NCBI GenBank assembly: GCA_965603365.1 | Contig: CBFDCR010000009.1 | Span: 1 to 64,000, forward strand | DNA length: 64,000 bases | From: JAHELQ01 sp965603365 | GTDB lineage: Bacteria > Acidobacteriota > Aminicenantia > UBA2199 | Reading direction: 5' to 3' | Shown: positions 56,455-64,000 of the stretch, in pieces | Numbering within the stretch: position 1 is the stretch's first letter | Layout of the letters: each line of letters starts with the position of its first letter | Made by a program: the position numbers and the translations under genes | The notes under the pieces: generated by a model | What the model saw: the letters and a program-made list of their open reading frames with translations, nothing else | Told to the model about the DNA's origin: nothing | Databases searched by the model: none

Positions 56455-57894
56455 TTAAAATTTGAAGTCAATATCCGGTGTCGCCTGTTTGGGCAGCGAC
56501 AGGCCGGATAGGTTGTTTTCCTGATCAATCCAGGCACTGATTTTGGCTTTTTCGGCAACATTGTCGGGTTCCGCTATCATCTTTGTTAAAATACTCTTGA
56601 AATAAATATAGAGGCAGCGGGCGACCTCGCCGGACATTAACGATTCTTCGAAGGTCAGGTTAAACATAAATCTGCCAAAGCTGATATCGATGATACAGTC
56701 GAGTAGAATATTGGTGGTGCCGGCTCCGGCGATTCCATACATCTGGGTATCGACCGGACCGTCTGGCCGGTCATAATCATATGAGCGGGGGCGATGATAG
56801 GCATGGAAATCTACCAGGTTAAATTGGGCATCGAATATGGGATTTTGGCCCCGACTCTTCTCGCCGATAATCCTGGCAATTTCAAACAACGGTAATCGGT
56901 CATATTTTTTTATTTGCAGAAGCTTATGGTGAACCATGTCGATATATTCCCGCCATCTTATCTTTTCGGGAATGTTAATCCTGAAGGGTACGGAATTTAA
57001 AAAGCAGCCGATGACGTCGGCGCCATCTTCATGGACAGGCCGGTTATCGGTCACCAGGCCGACAACGATCTCTTCCTCCGACAGGAACATGCAGAGCATA
57101 TAGAGGTAGGCGGCAAAACAGAGGGTACGCACACTCCTGTCATGCCGGGAGCCTGTATCCCGCAGTTTATCCAGGAAATCAATGCCTATATCCCGGGAAA
57201 ATCCCTGCTGAATACCGCTGTAGCTGCCCTTCATGAACCTGGAGAAATCGAGTCTCCTATACCCGGCCAACTCTTTTTTCCAGAATTCGGAATTTCCCGG
57301 CTTTTTTTTCTCTACGATCTGGTCCACCACAAAGTCCTTGTAGGAGATGGCCAATTTACGGGGAACATAGTGGGGATCGGTCTTCAACTTTAGATACACT
57401 TCATTTAATTCACTCATCAAGGTGGCAAAGCCCCAGCCATCGATGATGGAGTGGTGGCATATCCATATAAAACAAATACGCCCGTGATCTAAGTCGCAGG
57501 TTTTGACCCTCCATAACGACTGTTCGTTGGAAAAATCAAAGGGCTTTTGCCTGTCTTCGGCCAACAGTCGAAGTATAAAATCTCTTTGCCCCTGTTCCTC
57601 CAGGTGTTTAATATCGATATGCTCAATATCATAGTGGTCAATGGTGTTGAAAACGATTTGCACGGGCTGTTCATAATCAAACATATTAAAACCGGTGCGA
57701 AGCATTGGGTGTTTATCGACCAACAGGGATATTGCCTTTTTAAGCCTGGCATGATCGAAATCCCCCTGTTTGAGGTAGAGCATGGTCTGGTTATGGTAGG
57801 GGAAGATCTCGGGGTTTTTCATGGAGTAGTAGACCATGCCCCGCTGAATATCGCTCAAGGGGTAAATGTCTTCGATATCTTTATCGCTCTTCAT
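56455..57894 (-). CDS. Stand-alone NRPS condensation domain
   Basis: 479 residues, one complete C domain: IYPLSDIQRGMVYYS (C1), HPMLRTGF (C2), the active site CHHSIIDGWG near residue 141 (C3), GCFLNSVPFRI (C5), YDRLPLFEIARI (C6) and GQNPIFDAQFN (C7). It should form a peptide bond between carriers on other proteins. The gene overlaps the preceding half-C/A/PCP gene by 14 bases, and the next NRPS starts with a half-C lobe. It may therefore be the active condensation step between those two subunits. It ends ATPDIDFKF, an acidic aromatic tail like those of the tailoring enzymes nearby. A terminal or ester-forming role is an alternative. Confidence 0.94.
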   Translation of the reverse strand: MKSDKDIEDIYPLSDIQRGMVYYSMKNPEIFPYHNQTMLYLKQGDFDHARLKKAISLLVDKHPMLRTGFNMFDYEQPVQIVFNTIDHYDIEHIDIKHLEEQGQRDFILRLLAEDRQKPFDFSNEQSLWRVKTCDLDHGRICFIWICHHSIIDGWGFATLMSELNEVYLKLKTDPHYVPRKLAISYKDFVVDQIVEKKKPGNSEFWKKELAGYRRLDFSRFMKGSYSGIQQGFSRDIGIDFLDKLRDTGSRHDRSVRTLCFAAYLYMLCMFLSEEEIVVGLVTDNRPVHEDGADVIGCFLNSVPFRINIPEKIRWREYIDMVHHKLLQIKKYDRLPLFEIARIIGEKSRGQNPIFDAQFNLVDFHAYHRPRSYDYDRPDGPVDTQMYGIAGAGTTNILLDCIIDISFGRFMFNLTFEESLMSGEVARCLYIYFKSILTKMIAEPDNVAEKAKISAWIDQENNLSGLSLPKQATPDIDFKF

Positions 57895-60517
57895 TGGCTC
57901 TCACATTCATGATGCGGCCTTTTAAGTCTTCTATCTCCTGTAAGGCGGCAAATTCCTGGGCCTTATCGGTGACATCATGATGGTTTGTAATGAAATTGGC
58001 CAGGGTTTCGATGGTGTAATTCACGTATAAATCGACGATTTTCAGACTTGCAGCCAATTTTTTATTGATTATGCTCACCAACCGGATGGATTTAATGGAA
58101 TCACCGCCTATGGCGAAATAGTTATCCTTAACCCCGACCCTGTCAATTTGCAATTCCCCTTTCCAGATTCCCGCCAATTTCTCTTCCAGCTCATTTCGAG
58201 GAGCCACATACTCCATACCGGAATCGATGGTCTCATCGGGTCGGGGCAGCAATTTCCAGTCGATCTTGCCATTGGGAGTTAGGGGGATTCTGTCAATTTT
58301 AAAGAAGTAGGCAGGCACCATGTAATCCGGCAGGCTTTTCAACAAGAATACCATCATTGCCTGGACATCCAGTGGCCCATCCATTACCAGGTAAGCGCAT
58401 AAAAATTTATTTCCCCGGCGATCCTCCCCGGGCAGGATCACGGTCTCCTGGACGCCGCTGTATTTTCTTAGCTGGTTCTCGATCTCGCCGATCTCGATCC
58501 TGAATCCCCTTATCTTTACCTGTAAGTCTGTCCGTCCCAGGAATTCTATATCTTTACGGTTCAGCCACCTTGCACTGTCACCGGTGGCATACATCTTTTC
58601 CCCGGCAGTAAAGGGATGGTCGACAAATTTCCCATGAGTCTGCCCGACCCTGTTGAGGTAGCCCCTGGCCAGACCTTTTCCCGATAAATACAACTGACCG
58701 GACACCCCGACGGGACTTAATTCACGATACCTGTTCAGGATTAGACAGGACACCCCATCGATGGGTTTCCCGATCAATACCTGGGGCTCATCCTCTTTGA
58801 ACTCGTAAACCGTGGCACACACGCTGTTTTCTGTGGGTCCATATTCGTTAAACAGTTTCACTTTAGCCAACTTTTCAAAGTGCATCTGCACCAATTCATC
58901 CGTAAAGCTTTCGCCGGCAACGGTAATTGATTTCAAACCCGTTAAACTCCCGGGAATCATCTCCAGGAAGGTTTTGTAAAAATAGGGAACAATCAAAAAA
59001 TGGGTCACACCGTTTTTCTCCAGTTTTTCGCCGATATACTCCATATCAAGGTGCATATTTTGTTGAATTAAGACGAGCTTAGAACCGGCAGATAGAGGGG
59101 TGAATATATCCTCCACCGAACTGTCGAAAGAAAAAGATGGTAACTGCAGCACCACTTCGTCTTGATCGAATTTATAATAATTTCGACGCCAGTTCACGGT
59201 ATTGACAATGGAGTGATGTTCCACCGCCACGCCTTTCGGTTTCCCGGTAGAGCCGGAAGTATAGATGATATAGGCACAGCCATGGGCTTCATTGACTCTA
59301 GCCGGGCTGCCCTCCTCTTCCGCCAGACCATCCTGGATATCGATGATGGTTAAGTCTTCTTTTAAGTCATCCAGCGACGGCTGCGCACCGTTTAGATACG
59401 ACAACATCAGCGCTGCCCCACTATCGTTAATCATATATTTTATTCTTTCCTGGGGATAGTTCGGGTCTAACGGCAAATAAGCGGAACCCGACTTCAATAT
59501 TCCCAGCAGCCCGGCCACCATCTCAATCGACCGTTCCGCTAAAATGGCGGCGATTGTATTGTCCCCGGCTCCATGTGCCTTGAGTGACCAGGCAACCCGG
59601 TTGGACATGTCATCTAACTCCCGGTAGGTCAACTGGTGTTCTTCAAATACCAGGGCGATAGTATCCGGTCTCCGGCCCACCTGTTCGCTGAACAGGTCGT
59701 GCAAGAGGGTATCCGCAGGATAAGTCATTTCGGAATCGCCGGGCCGAGACAGCAGTTGTCTCTTTTCTTCGGCCGAGAGTATATCGATATCGCCAACCTG
59801 CACGTCCGGATTGGCCATAGCCACGGCCACTATTTTCTCAAAATGGTTTGCGATTCTCCGGATCGTTATGGGTTCGTACAGCAGTGCATTGTATTCCACC
59901 TTGGCCTCGATGCGCTGCCCCTCCCTCGAAAAGGCGAAGAGTACATTATAACCCATCTGTTGAATATACTTCCGGTGGTGGATATTTTCCAGCAGCACAG
60001 CCACATCAAATAACTTGAACTCCTTTTTCCCCTGGTTTTGCTTTAGATCTTCAATCAGGGTTTCAAGCGGATAATTTTGATTCTCTATGGCTTCAATCAC
60101 TGTCTTTCGGACAAGAAGCAGCAGGTCTTTAAAACTCATCTTCCGCTTTAATATATTCCGGTAACCCAGTACCGTGTTGATAAAATCTCCTTCCACCTGC
60201 TGTTTTTCTACCGGGCTGCCTACCGTAATATCGTCATTATCTGTGTACCGTGCCAGCAATACGGTGAGGCCGGTAAGCAGGATCATGAACAGCCGGCGAT
60301 CGGAATTGTTACTCAGCCTGACCATACCGGAAGATACATCCCCCGGCAGTACAACAGTCAGCGTATCTATCTTTTTTTCGCCGCCGCTACTCTTGATATC
60401 ATAGGGAAAATAACTCAACTCCCAATCCCCGGCAAACTTTTTCGACCAGTATCCCCTCTCTTTGAAGGATTGGGCAGCCGCGATAGCCACTTCTCTTGAT
60501 TTTTTCACATTCACCAT
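57881..60517 (-). CDS. NRPS half-C / A / PCP
   Basis: 878 residues. Residues 20-255 are a C-terminal condensation lobe (RGYWSKKFAG, INTVLGYR, NQNYPLE, FKLFDVAVLLENIH) with no HHxxxDG. The A domain (about 270-745) has YTSGSTGKPKG, FDSSVEDIF, NEYGPTENS and NGKIDWKLL with the catalytic Lys. The specificity positions give DSELTAEVCK; the TAEV part resembles Tyr-type codes, but Ser236 and Glu239 are unusual, so I do not assign a substrate. The PCP has IGGDSIKS near residue 810. It ends NVRANEER without an acidic tail, as expected for a protein ending in a carrier. It probably works with the stand-alone C protein whose gene it overlaps. Confidence 0.95.
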   Translation of the reverse strand: MVNVKKSREVAIAAAQSFKERGYWSKKFAGDWELSYFPYDIKSSGGEKKIDTLTVVLPGDVSSGMVRLSNNSDRRLFMILLTGLTVLLARYTDNDDITVGSPVEKQQVEGDFINTVLGYRNILKRKMSFKDLLLLVRKTVIEAIENQNYPLETLIEDLKQNQGKKEFKLFDVAVLLENIHHRKYIQQMGYNVLFAFSREGQRIEAKVEYNALLYEPITIRRIANHFEKIVAVAMANPDVQVGDIDILSAEEKRQLLSRPGDSEMTYPADTLLHDLFSEQVGRRPDTIALVFEEHQLTYRELDDMSNRVAWSLKAHGAGDNTIAAILAERSIEMVAGLLGILKSGSAYLPLDPNYPQERIKYMINDSGAALMLSYLNGAQPSLDDLKEDLTIIDIQDGLAEEEGSPARVNEAHGCAYIIYTSGSTGKPKGVAVEHHSIVNTVNWRRNYYKFDQDEVVLQLPSFSFDSSVEDIFTPLSAGSKLVLIQQNMHLDMEYIGEKLEKNGVTHFLIVPYFYKTFLEMIPGSLTGLKSITVAGESFTDELVQMHFEKLAKVKLFNEYGPTENSVCATVYEFKEDEPQVLIGKPIDGVSCLILNRYRELSPVGVSGQLYLSGKGLARGYLNRVGQTHGKFVDHPFTAGEKMYATGDSARWLNRKDIEFLGRTDLQVKIRGFRIEIGEIENQLRKYSGVQETVILPGEDRRGNKFLCAYLVMDGPLDVQAMMVFLLKSLPDYMVPAYFFKIDRIPLTPNGKIDWKLLPRPDETIDSGMEYVAPRNELEEKLAGIWKGELQIDRVGVKDNYFAIGGDSIKSIRLVSIINKKLAASLKIVDLYVNYTIETLANFITNHHDVTDKAQEFAALQEIEDLKGRIMNVRANEER

Positions 60518-60555
60518 AAGAACCTCTCTAAAGCTGTTTTTTTATTTGATCACAT

Positions 60556-61758
60556 CTAAAAGTCAAAGTCCCCGGTCTCCTGGGCCTGGCCCTCGATCGT
60601 CAGTAACCGGTCTTGAACCTCACCTTCCTCCTGCTTTTCCAGGTCGCTGCAACCTTTGTCCCTTAACATTTCCTGGAATTGGTCATAATCCCGATAAAAC
60701 TGCCTGGCCAGTTCAACCACCTCTTCCGCCTGTTTGTAATCGATGCACTTCCTGGCAAACGCCGCACAATATCCACATTTTGCACAATTATTTTTGCAGA
60801 AGTTCTCTTTTTCCACAAAGGGTTTAATGAACCCATCCAGCTTTTTGTTGTCTACAAATACCTTAAAACTGGTCAGGTTGCCAAACATCATCAATAGATC
60901 CATTAAATTGCCCTCATAACTCTTGTCGAAATAGTGTTTCACGGTCCTGAGGGCATCCCCTCCCTGGACAAAGGCATGCCTGCCTTGAATCTTGAAATAG
61001 TTGATGCCTATACCCGTATAGTATTCAATGTCCTCCGGCCTGACCCAACAGAGTTTTAGCAGGTTGTCGATAGATTTAATCTGCTGTAAGACACAGCGGT
61101 GTTCGTAATAGTTGATACTGACCTTATTGGTATTGGCAAGTACATCACCGGCAATCATATTGTAGTGAAACAGGCGATACATGCAGTTTTTGTCACATAT
61201 TTGATTCACGATGATCTCAACCTTCTCGCCAAAGGCATCTCGAATATCCCTCAAGGTAAAGAAATCTTTGTTTATCGACTCATCCACCACGATTTTATCT
61301 ACCCCCATATGCTTATATACCATGGCCCGGTTGACATTCCTGATCTGGCACAGGGTCGAAGCCCTTATCTTAAAGTCGAGTTTCGTCGATTGAACCAGTT
61401 CGATCAGGGAAGGCAGCGTCACGGTGAGGGAACGGATACCGGCCTCATAGATTTTATGCAAGAAACTCTTTATCTGGGAGACACCTTCTTCGGTAAATTC
61501 CCTATTATTGAGATGGGTCGGGTTCAGGGTATAGTTAAAATCGATGTCTCTTTCCCTCGAATACTTTATATATTCACTCAAATCGTAGATGTCTATTTTG
61601 GGCATCTGCCTGACCAATCGCCCCGACCCCAGGTAACTGCCTACCGTTATATTGCCGTAGGTCTCAAGTACCCTGGAGTCGCTGTATGCCTCATTGAGCT
61701 TGGCAAAGGCCTCGATGGACTCTTTTTTGAAATCCGACGGTACGCTGTAATATTTCAT
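60556..61758 (-). CDS. U32-type (UbiU/UbiV/TrhP-like) Fe-S protein
   Basis: 400 residues with the TIM-barrel-like pattern of the U32 peptidase family: ITVGSYLGSGRL, DFNYTLNPTHLNNREF, GIRSLTVTLPSL, VDKIVVDESINKDF and IIVNQICDKNCMYRLFHYN. Characterised members are not peptidases. UbiU/UbiV hydroxylate ubiquinone precursors without O2, and TrhP and RlhA act in RNA hydroxylation. Cysteines near 188, 192, 222 and 237 could hold a 4Fe-4S cluster. A second set, CKNNCAKCGYC near 321-331, suggests another Fe-S site not standard for the family. It ends TGDFDF, like the neighbouring tailoring enzymes. The likely role is oxygen-independent hydroxylation of the peptide, by inference. Confidence 0.85.
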   Translation of the reverse strand: MKYYSVPSDFKKESIEAFAKLNEAYSDSRVLETYGNITVGSYLGSGRLVRQMPKIDIYDLSEYIKYSRERDIDFNYTLNPTHLNNREFTEEGVSQIKSFLHKIYEAGIRSLTVTLPSLIELVQSTKLDFKIRASTLCQIRNVNRAMVYKHMGVDKIVVDESINKDFFTLRDIRDAFGEKVEIIVNQICDKNCMYRLFHYNMIAGDVLANTNKVSINYYEHRCVLQQIKSIDNLLKLCWVRPEDIEYYTGIGINYFKIQGRHAFVQGGDALRTVKHYFDKSYEGNLMDLLMMFGNLTSFKVFVDNKKLDGFIKPFVEKENFCKNNCAKCGYCAAFARKCIDYKQAEEVVELARQFYRDYDQFQEMLRDKGCSDLEKQEEGEVQDRLLTIEGQAQETGDFDF

Positions 61759-61777
61759 CGATTACCTCCTCATTGAC

Positions 61778-63475
61778 TTAAAGGGCAAAATCTCCATCTT
61801 CAATGGCTGTATCCTGCAAACGCAAGAATTTTCGGACATTTTCTCTATCCCCCATAACATTTTTATCAGGGTTAATTAACTCCACCACAGAGGGAACGGC
61901 ATTTTTGTGCAAATTTTTCCACCGTTGATCCGCCTCGTAAATTTCACTCAGGGTGTAAGGATTGGGAATTCCCAACCGCTGACAATGTTCGACAAACCTG
62001 AATACCCTATCGTAGATCTCTTCCCTCGTCGGCGAACAATCCACTATCCAGGTCTGGGAGATTAACATATCCCTGAATTTTTCCGGGTATAACAACCTTC
62101 TCTTCTCCCCCCATTTTTCAGAATTGGTCTGCCCCACATAAAAATAAGTAAAAGGATTACACTCTGCCTGCCAGATATCATCCCGCAGCTCTTCGACAAG
62201 ATCCAGGGTCTGCTGGAAATCGGCCTCTGTCTCACCCGGGTGCCCAACCACCCAGTAGGTGGTGGTTTTAATCCCCGCATAGGCCAGCCCGGACACCGCG
62301 GCCCTGATTATCTCCGGGTTGATCTTTTTCCCGATTAAATCCAGGACCTTTTGCGAACCGCTTTCCACTCCCAACCGGGCCCTGTAAAAGCCTCCCCGCC
62401 GCCAGAGCAAGGTATTTTCGATATCACCAGATTGGTTGTCAACGGTAAAGTAGCCATCCATATAAACGGTTAATTCCTGGCGAATGATTTCCTCGGCAAG
62501 ACCGGTAATCACCGGATTCAATAGGGCGTCGGTCATGAAAAACAGCTTGTGCCTGTACCTATCCTGCAATTTTTTCATCTCCTGTACGGTTTGGCCGGGG
62601 TCCTTTTTTCGGTATTCCCCGAAAAAGGTCCTGGAATTACAAAAGCTGCATCGATAAGGACAACTGGTAGAGCCGGAGGCGGCCAGGTAAAAATATTTTT
62701 GTAAATCAAAATCCGATAGATCGGGTATATCAAAGGCGTACGAAGCCAGGGCCGTTTCATCCAGATCTTCCTGGGTATATACTCGCCGGGATAGAGCCAA
62801 CTCGCCTCTCAGGAACTTTAAAAACAGGACCTCTCCTTTGCCGATAATGATTTTATCCAGGAAGTGCCCTGTCTTTTCCAGAAAAAACTCTAAGTCGGGA
62901 TTCCCGATCGCCAGGTGGTTAAAGAAGACGCAGCCCCCCATAACGGTGGTAACCGCCGGCAAGGTTTCCTTTGCCAACCTGAAGATATAATAAGTGGAGG
63001 CCAGGTTGCCGCTGTTGGCCGATAAGCCCAACACATCCGGCTTCTCCCTTTCCAGAAAATCCAGGAAATACTCTCTTAGACTGTCAAAATAACGGTCGAC
63101 GATGTCGATCAGCCCGGCAATTTGCCGGTCATCGAAATCACAGTAATAAGTCCTGGCCACCAGGATTTTAACCAACTGCTCATACTCTTTGCGATTCTCA
63201 TAATTGATGTGAGCCATCATATGATTACGCAGTACATCATGGCCGATATTGTAGAAATTTCCCCTGTGGTGGTAGGGGATGTTTTCCCGCAAAAAGCCAA
63301 AATATCGATCATAATATTGTAAAAACCGGGTTTCAACGGCAGCATCGACTGCCCTTACCGGATAACCAAATTTCTGGAGGAAACTCTTAAGACTGGCAAT
63401 CCCCTGCGAAGGAATGAGCGGTGTCCAGAATGGCAAGGTGGCCAACATAATCTTCTGTTTGCTTTCGTCCTGCAT
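61778..63475 (-). CDS. Cobalamin-binding radical-SAM enzyme (B12 domain first), copy 1
   Basis: 565 residues, a paralogue of the protein at 54427-56133. The B12-like part has LATLPFWTPLIPSQGIASL, DVLGLSANSGNLASTY, VMGGCVF and IIGKGE, with the same helical enlargement (about 50-145) containing RGNFYNIGHDVLRNHM. The radical-SAM core has CPYRCSFC at residues 272-279, RLGVESGSQKVLDLIGK and WVVGHPGET. It ends AIEDGDFAL. It begins 10 bases after the upstream NRPS gene and is followed 19 bases later by the U32-type gene. Methylation of a non-nucleophilic carbon is the usual chemistry of relatives, but other radical reactions are possible. Confidence 0.93.
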   Translation of the reverse strand: MQDESKQKIMLATLPFWTPLIPSQGIASLKSFLQKFGYPVRAVDAAVETRFLQYYDRYFGFLRENIPYHHRGNFYNIGHDVLRNHMMAHINYENRKEYEQLVKILVARTYYCDFDDRQIAGLIDIVDRYFDSLREYFLDFLEREKPDVLGLSANSGNLASTYYIFRLAKETLPAVTTVMGGCVFFNHLAIGNPDLEFFLEKTGHFLDKIIIGKGEVLFLKFLRGELALSRRVYTQEDLDETALASYAFDIPDLSDFDLQKYFYLAASGSTSCPYRCSFCNSRTFFGEYRKKDPGQTVQEMKKLQDRYRHKLFFMTDALLNPVITGLAEEIIRQELTVYMDGYFTVDNQSGDIENTLLWRRGGFYRARLGVESGSQKVLDLIGKKINPEIIRAAVSGLAYAGIKTTTYWVVGHPGETEADFQQTLDLVEELRDDIWQAECNPFTYFYVGQTNSEKWGEKRRLLYPEKFRDMLISQTWIVDCSPTREEIYDRVFRFVEHCQRLGIPNPYTLSEIYEADQRWKNLHKNAVPSVVELINPDKNVMGDRENVRKFLRLQDTAIEDGDFAL

Positions 63476-63485
63476 GGCTTCTCTC

Positions 63486-64000
63486 TTATTGTTTTACCTG
63501 TTCAAAGGCAAAATCGTCATCACTGTCCTGCTCAATATCGGGCTCTATCTTCACCAACTGGTGAGAGAGTACGATATCCTGGAGTCTGATTTCGGGATTA
63601 TCGGTTACCTGGGCTGCAATTTCCCGGTAATGTCGAATAATCAGTTCAATGGTTGATTCCTTAAACAGCCTGGTTGAATAGGTCAACCTCATATTGATCA
63701 GGCCACTATTCTCAAAAGTGGACAGGATCAAATCAAAGGGTGCCTTGATATTTTCACCTAAGGGGTAAGGCGCAACTTTTAATGTCGTTTCGGCAGGCCT
63801 GTTCTCGCCTATGTCTATACTCTGCATTTCAAACACGGCATCGAACAGCGGGTTTCTACCGGGATCGCCTTGCAGACCCAATTTTTTTGTTAATTCCTCG
63901 AATTGATAGTTTTGATTATCCAATGCCCCCAACACCTTTTCTTTGACTTCCAGGAGAAAGTAGTTAAAGCTCTTTTCCCCGCCGGATCTATTCCTGATTG
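63486..64000 (-). CDS. C-terminal end of an upstream NRPS (5' part outside window)
   Basis: The frame is open from the window edge to the stop at 63486, about 171 residues. Translation from the edge gives RNRSGGEKSFNYFLLEVKEK, then LDNQNYQFEEL (C6) and GRNPLFDAVFEMQS (C7), so this is the last part of a condensation domain. A GTG at 63935 is internal and not a true start. After the domain it reads DIVLSHQLVKIEPDIEQDSDDDFAFEQVKQ-type sequence in two parts: a stretch similar to the end of the protein at 26567-29746 (SHxLxxxExDI), then the acidic tail DDDFAFEQVKQ. It should pass its chain to the half-C/A/PCP protein encoded after the two tailoring genes. Confidence 0.93.
   Translation of the reverse strand, partial: IRNRSGGEKSFNYFLLEVKEKVLGALDNQNYQFEELTKKLGLQGDPGRNPLFDAVFEMQSIDIGENRPAETTLKVAPYPLGENIKAPFDLILSTFENSGLINMRLTYSTRLFKESTIELIIRHYREIAAQVTDNPEIRLQDIVLSHQLVKIEPDIEQDSDDDFAFEQVKQ

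Noticed and set aside
56079..56465. A 128-codon plus-strand frame reading GETIHIPGKTIPI repeats
   Set aside because: It arises from the 21-bp periodicity, runs against the operon and overlaps the starts and ends of neighbouring genes.
61099..61776. A 225-codon open frame on the plus strand
   Set aside because: It lies antisense to the U32-type gene, which has clear family motifs. The plus-strand translation shows no recognisable domain.
63486..63935. A complete 149-residue protein from GTG 63935
   Set aside because: The same frame continues to the window edge and encodes more of the condensation domain, so the GTG is internal.

Overview
This 64 kb window is almost entirely one minus-strand natural-product locus: a hybrid non-ribosomal peptide synthetase / polyketide synthase (NRPS/PKS) assembly line with tailoring enzymes. 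Both ends are open, so the cluster is larger than the window. No plus-strand gene, tRNA, rRNA, CRISPR array or insertion sequence could be supported. The organism is probably an uncultured anaerobic bacterium related to Acidobacteriota, most like Candidatus Aminicenantes. This rests on the gene style only: a secreted 6-bladed beta-propeller protein, a FadL-type porin showing a diderm envelope, cobalamin radical-SAM and U32-type enzymes suited to anaerobic life, and very large NRPS genes. It is inference, not proof.

Layout in transcription order (64000 down to 1). (a) 64000-54427: the end of an upstream NRPS, a B12 radical-SAM enzyme, a U32-type Fe-S protein, a half-C/A/PCP NRPS, a stand-alone condensation protein, a 12 x 21-bp tandem repeat that may be coding, and a second radical-SAM enzyme of the same type. 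(b) 54417-38299: a 3419-residue NRPS (Asn-like code, a methyltransferase-interrupted A domain, Tyr-like code), then a KS-AT-KR-ACP-C hybrid. (c) 38276-26567: two similar A-PCP-C proteins flanking two radical-SAM proteins with permuted domain order and an AsnB. (d) 26545-17028: a discrete AT, a discrete ACP, a discrete serine-type A domain, an NRPS whose own A domain is degenerate, and a leucine-type NRPS. (e) 17035-7516: two KS-AT-KR-ACP polyketide synthases, the last with a substituted ketoreductase tyrosine and an unrecognised 100-residue end instead of a thioesterase. (f) 7469-5225: a short-chain dehydrogenase, a FadL-like outer-membrane protein and a small BamE-like membrane protein. (g) 5162-1: a good sigma70-type promoter overlapped by an 18-bp palindrome, a beta-propeller protein, and three tandem, nearly identical condensation-like proteins with an altered active-site motif.

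Working model (inference): a peptide containing Asn, a methylated residue, probably Tyr, two residues of unknown type, Ser and Leu, with ketide units after Tyr and after Leu. It would be modified by four cobalamin radical-SAM enzymes and a U32-type enzyme. No thioesterase, reductase release domain, phosphopantetheinyl transferase, transcription factor or dedicated ABC exporter is visible.

The most unusual feature is a pattern in the protein ends. Every protein in the main cluster that ends in a condensation domain, and every radical-SAM and U32 tailoring enzyme, ends in a short acidic tail of the form [DEN]-[FL]-x-x (for example DFDF, DFKF, DLKF, DLENE). Three subunits that end in a carrier domain and feed a ketosynthase instead end in a charged, helix-like tail. 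In addition, four NRPS subunits begin with only the C-terminal lobe of a condensation domain. Together these suggest an addressing system for docking subunits and tailoring enzymes.
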